A DNA stretch of 64,000 bases from NCBI RefSeq assembly GCF_003285005.1, contig NZ_QMFA01000005.1:186001-250000 (forward strand), in the 5' to 3' direction. This document shows, in pieces, positions 45,351 through 54,515 of the stretch (position 1 is its first letter; each line of letters opens with the position of its first letter). Position numbers and translations under genes: made by a program. The notes under the pieces were generated by a model. The model ran no database searches, was not told the origin of the DNA, and saw only the letters and a program-made list of their open reading frames with translations. Source of the stretch: Paenibacillus sp. YN15. Its GTDB lineage: Bacteria > Bacillota > Bacilli > Paenibacillales > NBRC-103111.

Positions 45351-45497
45351 GGAAAGCCTCCCTACTGGCAAATTTTTTGTGAGCTTACTTCCGCCATACA
45401 GCGGCATACTTCTTCTTGCAGTTATCCCTCCTATCTCTTCCATTATATAAGAATAGGCAAATATTTGGCCACCAAACCCATACCTGCTCCTATTCCG

Positions 45498-45540
45498 AAA
45501 AAAAGCCCCGCCGCAAAGGGAAATCCCGCGCGACGGAGCT
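45498..45540 (-). terminator. Terminator of ahpC
   Basis: On minus, GCTCCGTCGC and GCGGCGGGGC pair around an inner loop and are followed by seven T, 33 bases past the ahpC stop. Confidence 0.8.
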
Positions 45541-45572
45541 GCTGTGTGTCTTTTCTGGCAAAAACCGCCGAA

Positions 45573-46121
45573 TCAGTTGGTTACCAGGTGCTTGTCGCCC
45601 TTCTTCCAGCCTACCGGGCAAAGTCCGCCGGATTGCAGAGCTTCCAGCACACGAAGGGTTTCCTCCACGCTGCGGCCCACATTGTTATGGTGAACCACTT
45701 GGTATTGAAGCTCGCCTTCCGGATTGATGATGAACAGGCCGCGCAGTGCAATGCCTTCCTCCTCAATATAAACGCCGTAATCCTTGGATACCGACTTGGT
45801 GATGTCGGAGGCCAGCGGGAAGTTCAGCTTGCCCAGGCCATTGGCGGATTGCGGAGTGTTGATCCATGCTTTGTGGGTATGTACGCTGTCGATGCTGACG
45901 CCCAGAATTTCGGTGTCCAGCTCTTCAAACTTGGACGCCGCGTCAGAGATGGCGGTAATTTCCGTGGGACATACAAAGGTGAAATCCAGCGGATAGAAAA
46001 ACAGAACCAGCCATTTGCCCTTATAGTCGGACAGGGATACCTTGCCGAAGCCGTCACCGTTGCCATTGGCGGTCTCCATTGTAAAATCCGGTGCTGCCTT
46101 GCCTACCAAACGTTCTGCCAT
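45573..46121 (-). CDS. ahpC: 2-Cys peroxiredoxin AhpC
   Basis: 182 residues, usual length. The peroxidatic cysteine is in DFTFVCPTEITA, the resolving cysteine near the C-terminus in GGLCPVGW, and the GGLG-like and YF-like motifs of sensitive peroxiredoxins are partly present. It reduces hydrogen peroxide and organic peroxides in the cytoplasm. No ahpF follows, so an unlinked reductase must serve it. A consensus promoter lies 126 bases upstream. Confidence 0.95.
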   Translation of the reverse strand: MAERLVGKAAPDFTMETANGNGDGFGKVSLSDYKGKWLVLFFYPLDFTFVCPTEITAISDAASKFEELDTEILGVSIDSVHTHKAWINTPQSANGLGKLNFPLASDITKSVSKDYGVYIEEEGIALRGLFIINPEGELQYQVVHHNNVGRSVEETLRVLEALQSGGLCPVGWKKGDKHLVTN

Positions 46122-46246
46122 TATAAAAAACCTCCTGATAATATGGGATGATTATGGTGAAAGCCCCGCTGCAAAAAGCGCGGCTCTTCGGGCGATAACC
46201 GCATGAATCGTATCGGAAATGCCGTATTTAACATTTTACAAATAAA

Positions 46247-46275
46247 ATCCTAACACTCAATAAATAGAAAGTCAA
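46247..46275 (-). promoter_or_regulatory. Promoter of ahpC
   Basis: TTGACT (46270-46275), 17-base spacer, TAGGAT (46247-46252), close to the SigA consensus, in A/T-rich DNA. It gives a 5' leader of about 120 bases. A PerR box was looked for nearby and not seen clearly. Confidence 0.7.
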
Positions 46276-46400
46276 TTCAAGTATCTATTATTTATTAGTA
46301 GTAAATTTAAATATTCTGTGAACATGCTCAGAGGCTGCAACGGGATGAGAGGGCTTCGAGTCCGGCGGCAAGGGAGGCGGCAGATGCCTTCGGAAGAGCG

Positions 46401-46592
46401 TAACGGAACTGAGCGACTCTTAAAGTAGCTTTCACGACTTATCCCCGTTCTAGCGGAACTGAGAAGCTCTTATCCTCCTCCGCAGCCTCATTTATCCGCA
46501 GTTTCGCCGCCATAGGGTGGCATAAGGGCCTTTTAGTTCCGTAAAAAATCCAAACTCCCGCTTTTGCCGCCATAAGAGTCGTTTAGTTCCGT
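46401..46592. repeat. Four-copy CGGAACTGAG repeat, two direct and two inverted
   Basis: Direct copies 46401-46422 and 46451-46473 (TARCGGAACTGAGNNNCTCT, then TA) and inverted copies 46521-46543 and 46571-46592 (CATAAGNGNCNTTTAGTTCC, then GT). They occupy the gap 46122-46687 between ahpC and leuB, in which no gene fits. Confidence 0.8.
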
Positions 46593-46612
46593 TGCGGAAG
46601 ATCGACCCGCTA

Positions 46613-46653
46613 CAAAAAAAAGACCCGCTCCGGAGGCTAGCTCCAGTGCGGGG
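46613..46653 (-). terminator. Terminator of leuB
   Basis: On minus, CCCGCACTGGAG pairs with CTCCGGAGCGGG-like sequence and is followed by TCTTTTTTTT, 35 bases past the leuB stop. Confidence 0.8.
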
Positions 46654-46687
46654 GAAGGGGCTTGGTTTAAGTAAAAGTTTCCTTGCG

Positions 46688-47767
46688 TTATGCCTTGATG
46701 GCGGTGACAATCAGGTCGCCCATGGCGCCTGTGCCGATGGCTGTGCTCTTGTCGGTGGCGATGTCCCAGGTGCGGTGGCCGGCGTCGAGAACTTCCTTAA
46801 CCGCCTTCTCCACCGCCGCTGCGGCTTCATGATAGCCGAAGGTCAGGCGGAACATCAGGGCAACCGACAGAATGGTGGCGATGGGGTTGGCTACACCCTT
46901 GCCGGCAATATCCGGCGCGGAGCCGTGAATGGGCTCATACAGGCCAAAGCTGCCTTCGCCCAGGGATGCCGATGACAACATGCCGATGGAGCCGGTAAGC
47001 ATGGCGGCTTCATCGCTTAAGATGTCGCCGAACATGTTCTCGGTGACAATCACATCGAAGCTGGAAGGCCGGCGCAGAAGCTGCATGGCGCAGTTGTCCA
47101 CCAGCACATGCTCCAGCTCCACATCGGGATAATCGGCGGCCACGCGGATCACCGTTTCCCGCCACAGACGGGAGGTTTCCAGCACGTTGGCCTTATCCAC
47201 AGAAGCTACCTTCTTCTTGCGGGTTTTGGCGATTTCAAAAGCCGAGCGGGCAATCCGCTCCACTTCCTTCACGCTGTATGTGCAGGTGTCCACCGCTTCC
47301 TGGCCATTGGGGCCTTCGCGGCGGAGCTTGTCTCCAAAATAGATGCCGCCGGTAAGCTCACGCACCACAATCAGGTCGGTTCCTTCCAGAACCTCCGGCT
47401 TCAGGGTGGAGGCTTCCTTCAGACAGTCGAAAATAACGGCGGGCCGGATGTTGGCATACAGGCCCAATGCCTTGCGGATGCCGAGAAGTCCGGTTTCCGG
47501 GCGAAGCTCCTTGGGGTTGGTGTCCCATTTGGGGCCGCCTACAGCTCCCAGCAGCACCGCATCCGCCTTTTGGCAGATAGCCAGAGTGTCCTCCGGCAGC
47601 GGAGTGCCCCGCTCGTCAATGGCGATACCGCCAAACAATCCGTATTCCAGTTCGAATTTGTATCCGAACAGCTCTTCTGTGCGCTTCAGTACCTTTTCCG
47701 CTTCCGCAATAACCTCCGGGCCGATACCGTCACCGGCAATCACCGCGATCTTCTTTGCATCCGACAT
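46688..47767 (-). CDS. leuB: 3-isopropylmalate dehydrogenase
   Basis: 359 residues from the ATG at 47767. Signatures: [20 protein letters not shown], the Arg-rich substrate loop ([20 protein letters not shown]), and the metal-binding segment [20 protein letters not shown]. It oxidises and decarboxylates 3-isopropylmalate in leucine synthesis with NAD. It stands alone, 14.5 kb from leuA (62315-63862), with carbohydrate genes between; leuC and leuD are not in the window. It lies 112 bases after the araC gene and may have its own promoter there. Confidence 0.95.
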   Translation of the reverse strand: MSDAKKIAVIAGDGIGPEVIAEAEKVLKRTEELFGYKFELEYGLFGGIAIDERGTPLPEDTLAICQKADAVLLGAVGGPKWDTNPKELRPETGLLGIRKALGLYANIRPAVIFDCLKEASTLKPEVLEGTDLIVVRELTGGIYFGDKLRREGPNGQEAVDTCTYSVKEVERIARSAFEIAKTRKKKVASVDKANVLETSRLWRETVIRVAADYPDVELEHVLVDNCAMQLLRRPSSFDVIVTENMFGDILSDEAAMLTGSIGMLSSASLGEGSFGLYEPIHGSAPDIAGKGVANPIATILSVALMFRLTFGYHEAAAAVEKAVKEVLDAGHRTWDIATDKSTAIGTGAMGDLIVTAIKA

Positions 47768-47878
47768 GGATGAACACTCCCTTGTTCTTGCGTTCTCATT
47801 GCTACTGTAGCTTATATTGTGCCATACTTCCAGTCCCTCACGCCAAGATATAATAACTATGAATCCTATAGGCAATTC

Positions 47879-48775
47879 CTATGACTCCTCTGCGGCGAAG
47901 GCTCTGTATTGCCGGGGGGTCATGCCGGTTTTTCGTTTGAACAGCCGGTTAAAAAATTTCACATCCTGAAATCCCGCCTCGGCGGCAATATCGGCAACCC
48001 GGTCGCCGGAGCCAGCCAACCTGGCACAGCAACGCTCAATCCGCAGCATATGGACGTAATCCAAAAAGCCCATGCCTGTCCTGGCGGCAAAGCGCCGGCG
48101 GAATTGACGCTCGCTTAATCCCGCTGCGGCTGCAGCCTGTGCGGCGGTCAATCGGCTATCCGCATGCTCCCGGACCCACAGAACCGCATTGTCCATCAGC
48201 GCATCCCGTCCTGCTGCCGGCAGCCCCTCCTTTTCCTGCTCCTCCAGCCAATGCAGCTGGACCAGCAGCTCCACGAAGCGGGTGTGCAGCATCAGTTTGC
48301 CAAACTGCCTGCGGCTGACGTAATCCCCCAGCATAGCCCCAAACAGTCTGCGGATCTCCCCGTTCCGGTCCTTCCAATGTTTCCATTCCGGCTCCCCCGT
48401 GTCCTTCGGCTTGTCCAAAACCGCCAGCAGCCGCCGGTATTCCTCTCCCCGGGAAGCCAGGCTCTCCAGCAGCTCCGGCCCAAACAGGCAGTTGCAGACG
48501 ATGAGGCGGTTTTTGGAGGCATCCGCCCCCGCCGGGCGGAAGACATGGGACGTACCCAAGGGCAAGTAGAACAAATCTCCCCCCGCCACCTCCATCACCG
48601 TATCGCCAATATGCTGGTAGCCTCGGCCTTCCATGACATAGTTCAATTCGATAAATTCATGGGTGTGCTCCTCCAGCTGGAAGGATTCCTTCACCCGGTT
48701 CATGGACAAATCCGTTCCGTCCCCCAAAAACAGCTCCCTGGGCGTTGTCCAAATATAACGTTTGGCTTTTTGCAT
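47879..48775 (-). CDS. AraC-family regulator next to the rhamnosidase gene
   Basis: 298 residues. N-terminal cupin-like sensor (FIELNYVMEGRGYQHIGDTV) and C-terminal AraC domain (LSERQFRRRFAARTGMGFLD and AGFQDVKFFNRLFKRKTGMT). GGAGGG precedes the ATG at 48775. It diverges from the GH78 gene at 48914, and a pair of 12-base direct repeats 22 bases apart lies between them, the usual layout of AraC operators. It probably activates the rhamnosidase in response to rhamnose or an oligosaccharide. Confidence 0.92.
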   Translation of the reverse strand: MQKAKRYIWTTPRELFLGDGTDLSMNRVKESFQLEEHTHEFIELNYVMEGRGYQHIGDTVMEVAGGDLFYLPLGTSHVFRPAGADASKNRLIVCNCLFGPELLESLASRGEEYRRLLAVLDKPKDTGEPEWKHWKDRNGEIRRLFGAMLGDYVSRRQFGKLMLHTRFVELLVQLHWLEEQEKEGLPAAGRDALMDNAVLWVREHADSRLTAAQAAAAAGLSERQFRRRFAARTGMGFLDYVHMLRIERCCARLAGSGDRVADIAAEAGFQDVKFFNRLFKRKTGMTPRQYRAFAAEES

Positions 48776-48798
48776 GGCGCTGTTCCCTCCTGCACTAT

Positions 48799-48832
48799 AA
48801 ATGTCCGGATTAACCCTGGAAAATGTCCGGAT
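48799..48832. promoter_or_regulatory. Direct-repeat operator between araC and rhamnosidase genes
   Basis: AAATGTCCGGAT occurs twice (48799-48810 and 48821-48832), start-to-start distance 22 bases, two helical turns. This matches side-by-side binding of an AraC dimer. A -10-like TATAGT lies just downstream toward the GH78 gene. Confidence 0.6.
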
Positions 48833-48913
48833 CGGCGAATTTCTTTCCCTACTCTTAGTTTATAGTATGGGTGTGCAAATGCAATTGAAAATTGATGGAG
48901 GGTGGCTCTATCC

Positions 48914-51808
48914 ATGCAACATAATCTTAGCGCCTGGCAAGCCCGGTGGATTTGGGGCGGCAGCGAGGCAAGTCCCCGCAACGAGTGGCGGTGCTTCCGC
49001 AAAAGCTTTTTCCATGACCATGCAAACGCCCGTGTAAGCCTGAAGCTAACCGCCGATTCCCGCTACATTCTGTATGTGAACGGCGTCCGACTTGGAAGGG
49101 GCCCTGTCCGTTCATGGCAGTCTGCGCTGGCTTATGACGAATATGATCTCACCGGCCTTCTCCTTCCGGGAGCCCGTAATGCCATTGCCGTGCTGGTGAA
49201 TCATTACGGAATCCCCACCTTCCAATATTTGCGGGGCAGAGGCGGACTGCTGGTACAATTGGAAACCGGCCGCGGCAATCCGCAGGTTATTCTGGCCACA
49301 GACGGGAACTGGAAAACCGCTATATATCAAGGCATGAACCCCCTGACCTCGCGGATGTCCTGCCAATTGCCGTTTGTGGAAGCCTTTGATGCACGGCTTC
49401 AGGATGAGGAATGGACCGGGTGCGGGTACAATGACGATCATTGGGAGCCGGCCGACGAATTGGGGCCTGCGGGAATGGAGCCATGGACAGGGCTTGTTCC
49501 CAGGGAAATCCCCATGCTTACGGAGGAGCCCGTTTATCCTGTGCGGGTGGAGGAAATAAGCCGGGTGCGGCCGCGGACATGGGGGGCCGTGCTGGATCTG
49601 CGGAATCATTTTGTTCCCAATAGTCAAAATCATGCCAATAATGTGCAGTTTACCGGTTACCTGGCCACTGTCATCCGTATGGAAGGTCCTGCGAAGGCCA
49701 CCATCGGCATTCCCGACGGCGGGCGGACCTACGGTCCCATCAGCCTGAACGGCCGTTGGCTGGAGGAGTCGGCTTACCGCCGGACGATGGGCGAATGTTA
49801 TCTGGATGTGGAGCTGCCGGCCGGGGATACCCTGCTGATGATGGAGCTCCAGGGAACCATTCATGGACACGGCTTTCATTTTGGAGTGGATTGCGACAAG
49901 CCTTTCCGACTGCTTTCCCCTCTGGAGGCGGCCGGCGGAGAAACCGGGATCACACCGTTTATTGGCATCGGTCCCTTCAGCAGCTTCGAGGAGGCGGTGG
50001 AGGGCCAAGCCTGGGACCCGGCCCCGGCCGAATATCTCCGCGCCCGGAGCATTGCCGGACTTGGGGATTTGGAGGCATTCAAGGGGTGGATCAGCCCCTT
50101 CCGTAAGGAGCATGTAAACGAAGAGGATCTGTTCGGGCTGTTTGTCTGGACACCGGAAAGAACCCGCCTGCCGGTGCCTCTTGCTCTGCAGAATGCGGTC
50201 ATTGCCAATACATCCTCTGCCGAGGTTCCGCTTTTTCCGGGTGAGGATACGGAATTGGTGATCGACTTTGGCCGGGAATATTCGGGCTATGTGGAATTTG
50301 ATGTGGAGGCTGCGGAAGGCGCTGTTCTGGATTTTTACGGCTTTGAATATATGAAGGACGGCTGGCGCCATCATACCTATCAGTTAGACAACACCATGCG
50401 CTATGTGTGCCGGGAGGGCAGGCAGCGCTACTCCTCGCCCGTCCGCCGCGGCTTCCGCTACTTGGCGGTGGCGGTGCGCAACGCTTCCGGACCGGTCCGG
50501 CTGCACCGGGTAAGCCTGCTGCAAAGCAACTACCCCATTGCCCAGGTGGGGCGTTTCCATTCCTCGGACCCGATGCTGAACGACATTTGGGAAATCAGCC
50601 GCCACACCACCCGCCTGTGTATGGAGGACACCTTCGTGGATTGCCCGGCATATGAGCAGGTCTTCTGGGTGGGAGACGCACGCAACGAAGCGCTGGTGAA
50701 CTATTATTTATTTGGCGGAAGCGATATCGTGAAGCGCTGTCTCAAGCTGGTGCCCGGCTCCCGCTTCCAATCCGACCTGTATGTGGATCAGGTGCCCAGC
50801 GGCTGGAACAGCGTAATTCCCAACTGGACCTTCTTCTGGATTACCGCCTGTGCGGAATATGTGCAGTTTACGGGAGATGCGGATTTCGCTGCGGAAATAT
50901 ACCCCCATGTCCGTTTTACCCTGGATGCTTACCGGCAGCGGCTGGATGAGCATGGACTGCTGAATATGGAGGGCTGGAACTTCCTGGACTGGGCGCCGCT
51001 TGACCAGCCCCGTAACGGAACGGTGGCTCACCAGAATATGTTTTTGGTCAAGGCGCTGGAAACCGCCGCTATCCTGGCGGATTACACGGACCCGGCAGCG
51101 GGCGGGGAATTGCGCCGGCAAGCGGCCGAGCTGAAGGCCGCCATCAACCGGCGGCTCTGGGCGGAGGAGAAGCAGGCTTATGTGGATTGCATCCACACCG
51201 ACGGGGCTTTCTCCGCCGTGTTCAGCATGCAGACCCAGGTGGCGGCGTTCCTGGCCGGTGTGCCGGATGGGGAGAAGCAGCGGCGGGTGGAGGACATGAT
51301 CCAGTCCCCGCCGCCGGAGTTTGTCCAGATCGGCAGCCCCTTTATGTCCTTCTTCTACCACGAGGCGCTGGCCGCCCTGAACCGCTTCGATCTGCTGTTC
51401 GCCGATCTGCGCAGCCGGTACAGCGAGATGGTGAATGAGGAAGCCACCACCTGCTGGGAAACCTATCCCAAGCCGCTGCAGGAACGGGCGCATCCTCTGG
51501 AGCTGACCCGCAGCCATTGCCATGCCTGGTCCGCCGGACCCGGATATTTCCTGGGCAAATATGTCTTGGGAGTCCGCGGGGAAAACGACGGCTGGAGCCG
51601 GATTGCCGTGGAGCCGCAGATCGGCTCCCTGGACTGGGCCCGCGGCGCAGTGCCCCTGCCCTCCGGCGGGCGGGTGGATGTGTCCTGGCAGGCGGACCGG
51701 CAGAACCGCATCATCCGCATCCGGGTGGAAGCGCCTGCCGGGATTAGCCTCCGGGTAGCCGCCCCCGAGGGTTACACCGCCCAGGTGGAGGAGGTCCGGC
51801 TGGGGTAG
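48914..51808 (+). CDS. Alpha-L-rhamnosidase-like protein (GH78)
   Basis: 964 residues from the ATG at 48914; GGAGGG lies upstream and the earlier GTG overlaps it. No signal peptide. The N-terminal half has beta-sandwich domains (WRCFRKSFFHDHANARVSLK, VNGVRLGRGPVRSWQSALAY) and the rest an (alpha/alpha)6 barrel with DCPAYEQVFWVGDARNEALV, matching the GH78 DCPQRDERxGWxGD region, and ATTCWETYPKPLQERAHPLE with a conserved Glu. GH78 enzymes cleave terminal rhamnose. Being cytoplasmic it should act on imported oligosaccharides, perhaps those brought by the CUT1 importer at 53621-59178. Confidence 0.87.
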   Translation: MQHNLSAWQARWIWGGSEASPRNEWRCFRKSFFHDHANARVSLKLTADSRYILYVNGVRLGRGPVRSWQSALAYDEYDLTGLLLPGARNAIAVLVNHYGIPTFQYLRGRGGLLVQLETGRGNPQVILATDGNWKTAIYQGMNPLTSRMSCQLPFVEAFDARLQDEEWTGCGYNDDHWEPADELGPAGMEPWTGLVPREIPMLTEEPVYPVRVEEISRVRPRTWGAVLDLRNHFVPNSQNHANNVQFTGYLATVIRMEGPAKATIGIPDGGRTYGPISLNGRWLEESAYRRTMGECYLDVELPAGDTLLMMELQGTIHGHGFHFGVDCDKPFRLLSPLEAAGGETGITPFIGIGPFSSFEEAVEGQAWDPAPAEYLRARSIAGLGDLEAFKGWISPFRKEHVNEEDLFGLFVWTPERTRLPVPLALQNAVIANTSSAEVPLFPGEDTELVIDFGREYSGYVEFDVEAAEGAVLDFYGFEYMKDGWRHHTYQLDNTMRYVCREGRQRYSSPVRRGFRYLAVAVRNASGPVRLHRVSLLQSNYPIAQVGRFHSSDPMLNDIWEISRHTTRLCMEDTFVDCPAYEQVFWVGDARNEALVNYYLFGGSDIVKRCLKLVPGSRFQSDLYVDQVPSGWNSVIPNWTFFWITACAEYVQFTGDADFAAEIYPHVRFTLDAYRQRLDEHGLLNMEGWNFLDWAPLDQPRNGTVAHQNMFLVKALETAAILADYTDPAAGGELRRQAAELKAAINRRLWAEEKQAYVDCIHTDGAFSAVFSMQTQVAAFLAGVPDGEKQRRVEDMIQSPPPEFVQIGSPFMSFFYHEALAALNRFDLLFADLRSRYSEMVNEEATTCWETYPKPLQERAHPLELTRSHCHAWSAGPGYFLGKYVLGVRGENDGWSRIAVEPQIGSLDWARGAVPLPSGGRVDVSWQADRQNRIIRIRVEAPAGISLRVAAPEGYTAQVEEVRLG

Positions 51809-51865
51809 CTTGGACTGGGCAGGGATGAGCCGGAATCCTCTCCCTGCGCCAGTACCGGCAGCTTC

Positions 51866-51909
51866 AACAACAAAGAGAGAGGCGCATCGCAGCCTCTCTC
51901 TTTGTTGTT
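51866..51909. terminator. Bidirectional terminator, 18-bp perfect stem
   Basis: AACAACAAAGAGAGAGGC / GCCTCTCTCTTTGTTGTT with an 8-base loop between the convergent rhamnosidase and permease genes. Confidence 0.85.
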
Positions 51910-51942
51910 CCGTTACTGCGTAACCGTTGTCGCCTGTTAACG

Positions 51943-53343
51943 CTAGGACCGGTTCAATGTGCTGTGCCGGTACCCGTAAAGGAAGTAGATGCACAGGCCG
52001 ATGACCAGCCAGACCAAGAAGGCCACCCAGGTGAACAGCTCCAACTGGAGCATCAGGTAACCGCAGGAGAGCACGCTCAGGCTGGAGATCAGCGGCACAC
52101 AGGGAACCCGGAAGCCGCGCCGGAGCTCCGGCTGGGTACGGCGCATAACCCATACGCCAAGGGATACCACGGAGAAGGCAAACAGCGTGCCGATGCTGGT
52201 CAGACTGGCCAGGCGGCCCAACGGGATAAAGCCTGCAATCACCGTCACGGCTGCACAGATCATCCACGTGCTCACCGCCGGCGTTTGGGTTTTGCGGTTC
52301 ATGCGGGACAGAATGCCCGGCAGCAAACCATCCCGGGACATGGCATAGAACAGCCGGGATTGGCCGAACAGCAGCACCAGCAGCACGGTGGTAATCCCGG
52401 CAATGGCGCCAAGGGACAACAGGCCGGCCGCCCAATCCTGGCCGATGTATTCCAGGGCAAAGGCTACAGGGTTCTTGACATTAAGCTGCGTATAAGGGAC
52501 AATTCCCGTCAGAACCAGGGATACAACCACATAAAGCAGCGTGCAGATGGCCAGGGACGAAATAATCCCAATCGGCATGTCCCGCTGAGGATTGCGGACC
52601 TCCTCCGCGGCTGTGGATACACTGTCAAAACCAATGTAAGCGAAGAAGATGGCGCTGGCGCCGGAAGCGACCCCCTGGAAGCCGAAGGGCATAAAGGGAG
52701 TCCAGTTGCTTGGTTTCACGTACCAAACCCCAATGACGATAAACAGCAGCACCACAGCAATTTTGATGACAACCATAAAGGTGTTGAACCGGGCGGTTTC
52801 CTTGACGCCCCGGGTGAGCAGGAAGCCGATCAGGAGAATAATCAGCGCTGCCGGAAGATCGAAGTAGGTGCCGTTGGCCGGATCGAAGGCGTTTGAAAGG
52901 GCATGGGGAACATGCAGCCCAAAGCCGCTTAAGAGACTCTGGAAATAACCCGACCAGCCGCTGGCGACGGCGGATGCGGCCACCCCGTATTCCAAAATCA
53001 AATCCCAGCCCAAAATCCATGCCAAAAGCTCGCCAAAAGCGGCGTAGCTGTAAGTATAAGCGCTTCCTGCCGCAGGAACGGTGGAAGCAAACTCCGAATA
53101 GCACAAAGCTGCGAACACACAGGCAATTCCCGCAATAATAAAGGACAAGACCAAAGCGGGCCCGGCATGCTCCGCCGCCGCCACGCCGGTGATTACAAAA
53201 ATACCCGTACCGATAATGCAGCCCACACCCAGCATCGCCAGATCAAAGGCTCCCAACGACTTGCTCAGCCCCACGCTGCCGGAATGCCCCCCGTGATCTG
53301 CACCGAGCAAAGTCGCAACACTTTTCCTCCGAAACAAATTCAT
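51943..53343 (-). CDS. APC-family amino acid permease
   Basis: About 466 residues from the ATG at 53343 (an ATG six codons earlier is also possible). Around 12 membrane segments. The first carries GVGCIIGTGIFVITGVAA, the substrate-binding signature of the cationic amino acid/YfnA branch, and AYIGFDSVSTAAEEVRNPQR follows. It imports an amino acid with protons or exchange; specificity cannot be read. It is a single gene between the rhamnosidase and the ABC operon and seems unrelated to sugar use. Confidence 0.92.
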   Translation of the reverse strand: MNLFRRKSVATLLGADHGGHSGSVGLSKSLGAFDLAMLGVGCIIGTGIFVITGVAAAEHAGPALVLSFIIAGIACVFAALCYSEFASTVPAAGSAYTYSYAAFGELLAWILGWDLILEYGVAASAVASGWSGYFQSLLSGFGLHVPHALSNAFDPANGTYFDLPAALIILLIGFLLTRGVKETARFNTFMVVIKIAVVLLFIVIGVWYVKPSNWTPFMPFGFQGVASGASAIFFAYIGFDSVSTAAEEVRNPQRDMPIGIISSLAICTLLYVVVSLVLTGIVPYTQLNVKNPVAFALEYIGQDWAAGLLSLGAIAGITTVLLVLLFGQSRLFYAMSRDGLLPGILSRMNRKTQTPAVSTWMICAAVTVIAGFIPLGRLASLTSIGTLFAFSVVSLGVWVMRRTQPELRRGFRVPCVPLISSLSVLSCGYLMLQLELFTWVAFLVWLVIGLCIYFLYGYRHSTLNRS

Positions 53344-53574
53344 GCTGTCCGCACTCTCCATCCATTCAACGTTTCAATGCTTTACCCTGTTAAACCAAAT
53401 CTGACATCCTTTGTTATCTTCTATTAAACATAGGTCAATATTCTGTGACTTTTATCACATCTCCTGCCTATTTATTTATTATTCACATATTGGTCAATTA
53501 ATTAGGACATCACTTCCAGTGTTCCCTAATTCATGCTCTCTATGAATGAATGGATCGATGCAGGCAATGAGGGC

Positions 53575-53603
53575 AAAAAAAGACACATCCTTATAGATGT
53601 GCC
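53575..53603 (-). terminator. Terminator of the CUT1 transporter operon
   Basis: On minus, GGCACATC-tataag-GATGTGTC followed by seven T, about 20 bases past the last permease gene. A second GGATGTGCC copy lies just before it. Confidence 0.8.
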
Positions 53604-53620
53604 GTTCCGAAAGGATGTGC

Positions 53621-54499
53621 CTATCCTTTGATCGCCCCGATCATGACCCCTTTGACAAAATACTTTTGCAGGAAGGGGTACACCAGCAGAAGAGGAACCA
53701 GCATAACCACAACCCCCGCCGACCGGATGGATTCCGGTGTGATCAGTTGTTGGGCCTCCTCCGGGCTGATATTGTTCAGGCTTTGCAGCAGGGACTGGTT
53801 GGCCACCATGCTCTGCACCAGCACCGACAGGTTGTATTTGGCCGTCGAATTGATATTAATAAGCAGGCTCTGGAAGGCATTCCAGTATCCCACGCCGTAG
53901 AAAAGAGTCAGAGTGGCCAGCACCGGCAGGGACAGGGGCAGCACGATCCGGGCCAAAAGACGCCATTCGCTGCAGCCGTCCATCTCGGCAGCCTCATAAA
54001 GCTCCTCGGGGATATTTTCAAAGAAGGATTTCAGAACCATCATGTTGTAGGCGCTGACCAATCCCGGCAGCCACAGGGCCCAATACGTATCCAGAATGCC
54101 AAGCGCGCGATTCACCAGAAACCCGGGAATCAACGGAACCCCCATCAGCATGGTGAATACGATGGCCAGCGTCAGAAACCGTCTGGCGTAGAAGTACTTC
54201 CGGGCCAGCGGATAGGCGGCCAGAATGGTAAAGACCATGCTGAACAGGACGCCGCCCGCAGTAATGATCACACTGTTCTGGAAGCTGCGGATAATGGGTG
54301 TGCCCTTGATCAGGGTTTCGTATGACTCCAGTGTAAACTCCACCGGGAATATGCCCACGTTTCCGCTGGCAATGGCCCCGTAGCTGCTGAAGGAAAGGGA
54401 CACGATATTCATCAGGGGAAGCAGGCAGCTCAAGGCGGCCAAAATCAGCAGACAATTGTTGACGATATAAAAAATTCGTTCGCCTCTTGTCATTTTCAT
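53621..54499 (-). CDS. CUT1 sugar ABC transporter permease, LplC type
   Basis: 292 residues with six membrane segments; the EAA-type coupling loop is EAAEMDGCSEWRLLARIVLP. The N-terminus MKMTRGERIFYIVNNCLLIL is typical of LplC/YtcP. It is the last gene of an operon with the LplB-type permease, an unidentified enzyme and a large lipoprotein. No ATPase gene is present, as usual in this group, where a shared MsmX-like ATPase serves several importers. Confidence 0.92.
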   Translation of the reverse strand: MKMTRGERIFYIVNNCLLILAALSCLLPLMNIVSLSFSSYGAIASGNVGIFPVEFTLESYETLIKGTPIIRSFQNSVIITAGGVLFSMVFTILAAYPLARKYFYARRFLTLAIVFTMLMGVPLIPGFLVNRALGILDTYWALWLPGLVSAYNMMVLKSFFENIPEELYEAAEMDGCSEWRLLARIVLPLSLPVLATLTLFYGVGYWNAFQSLLININSTAKYNLSVLVQSMVANQSLLQSLNNISPEEAQQLITPESIRSAGVVVMLVPLLLVYPFLQKYFVKGVMIGAIKG

Positions 54500-54515
54500 A
54501 GCGGGTAAGCTCCTT

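Noticed and set aside
46247-46320. PerR box near the ahpC promoter
   Set aside because: The A/T-rich stretch does not match the PerR inverted repeat well enough.
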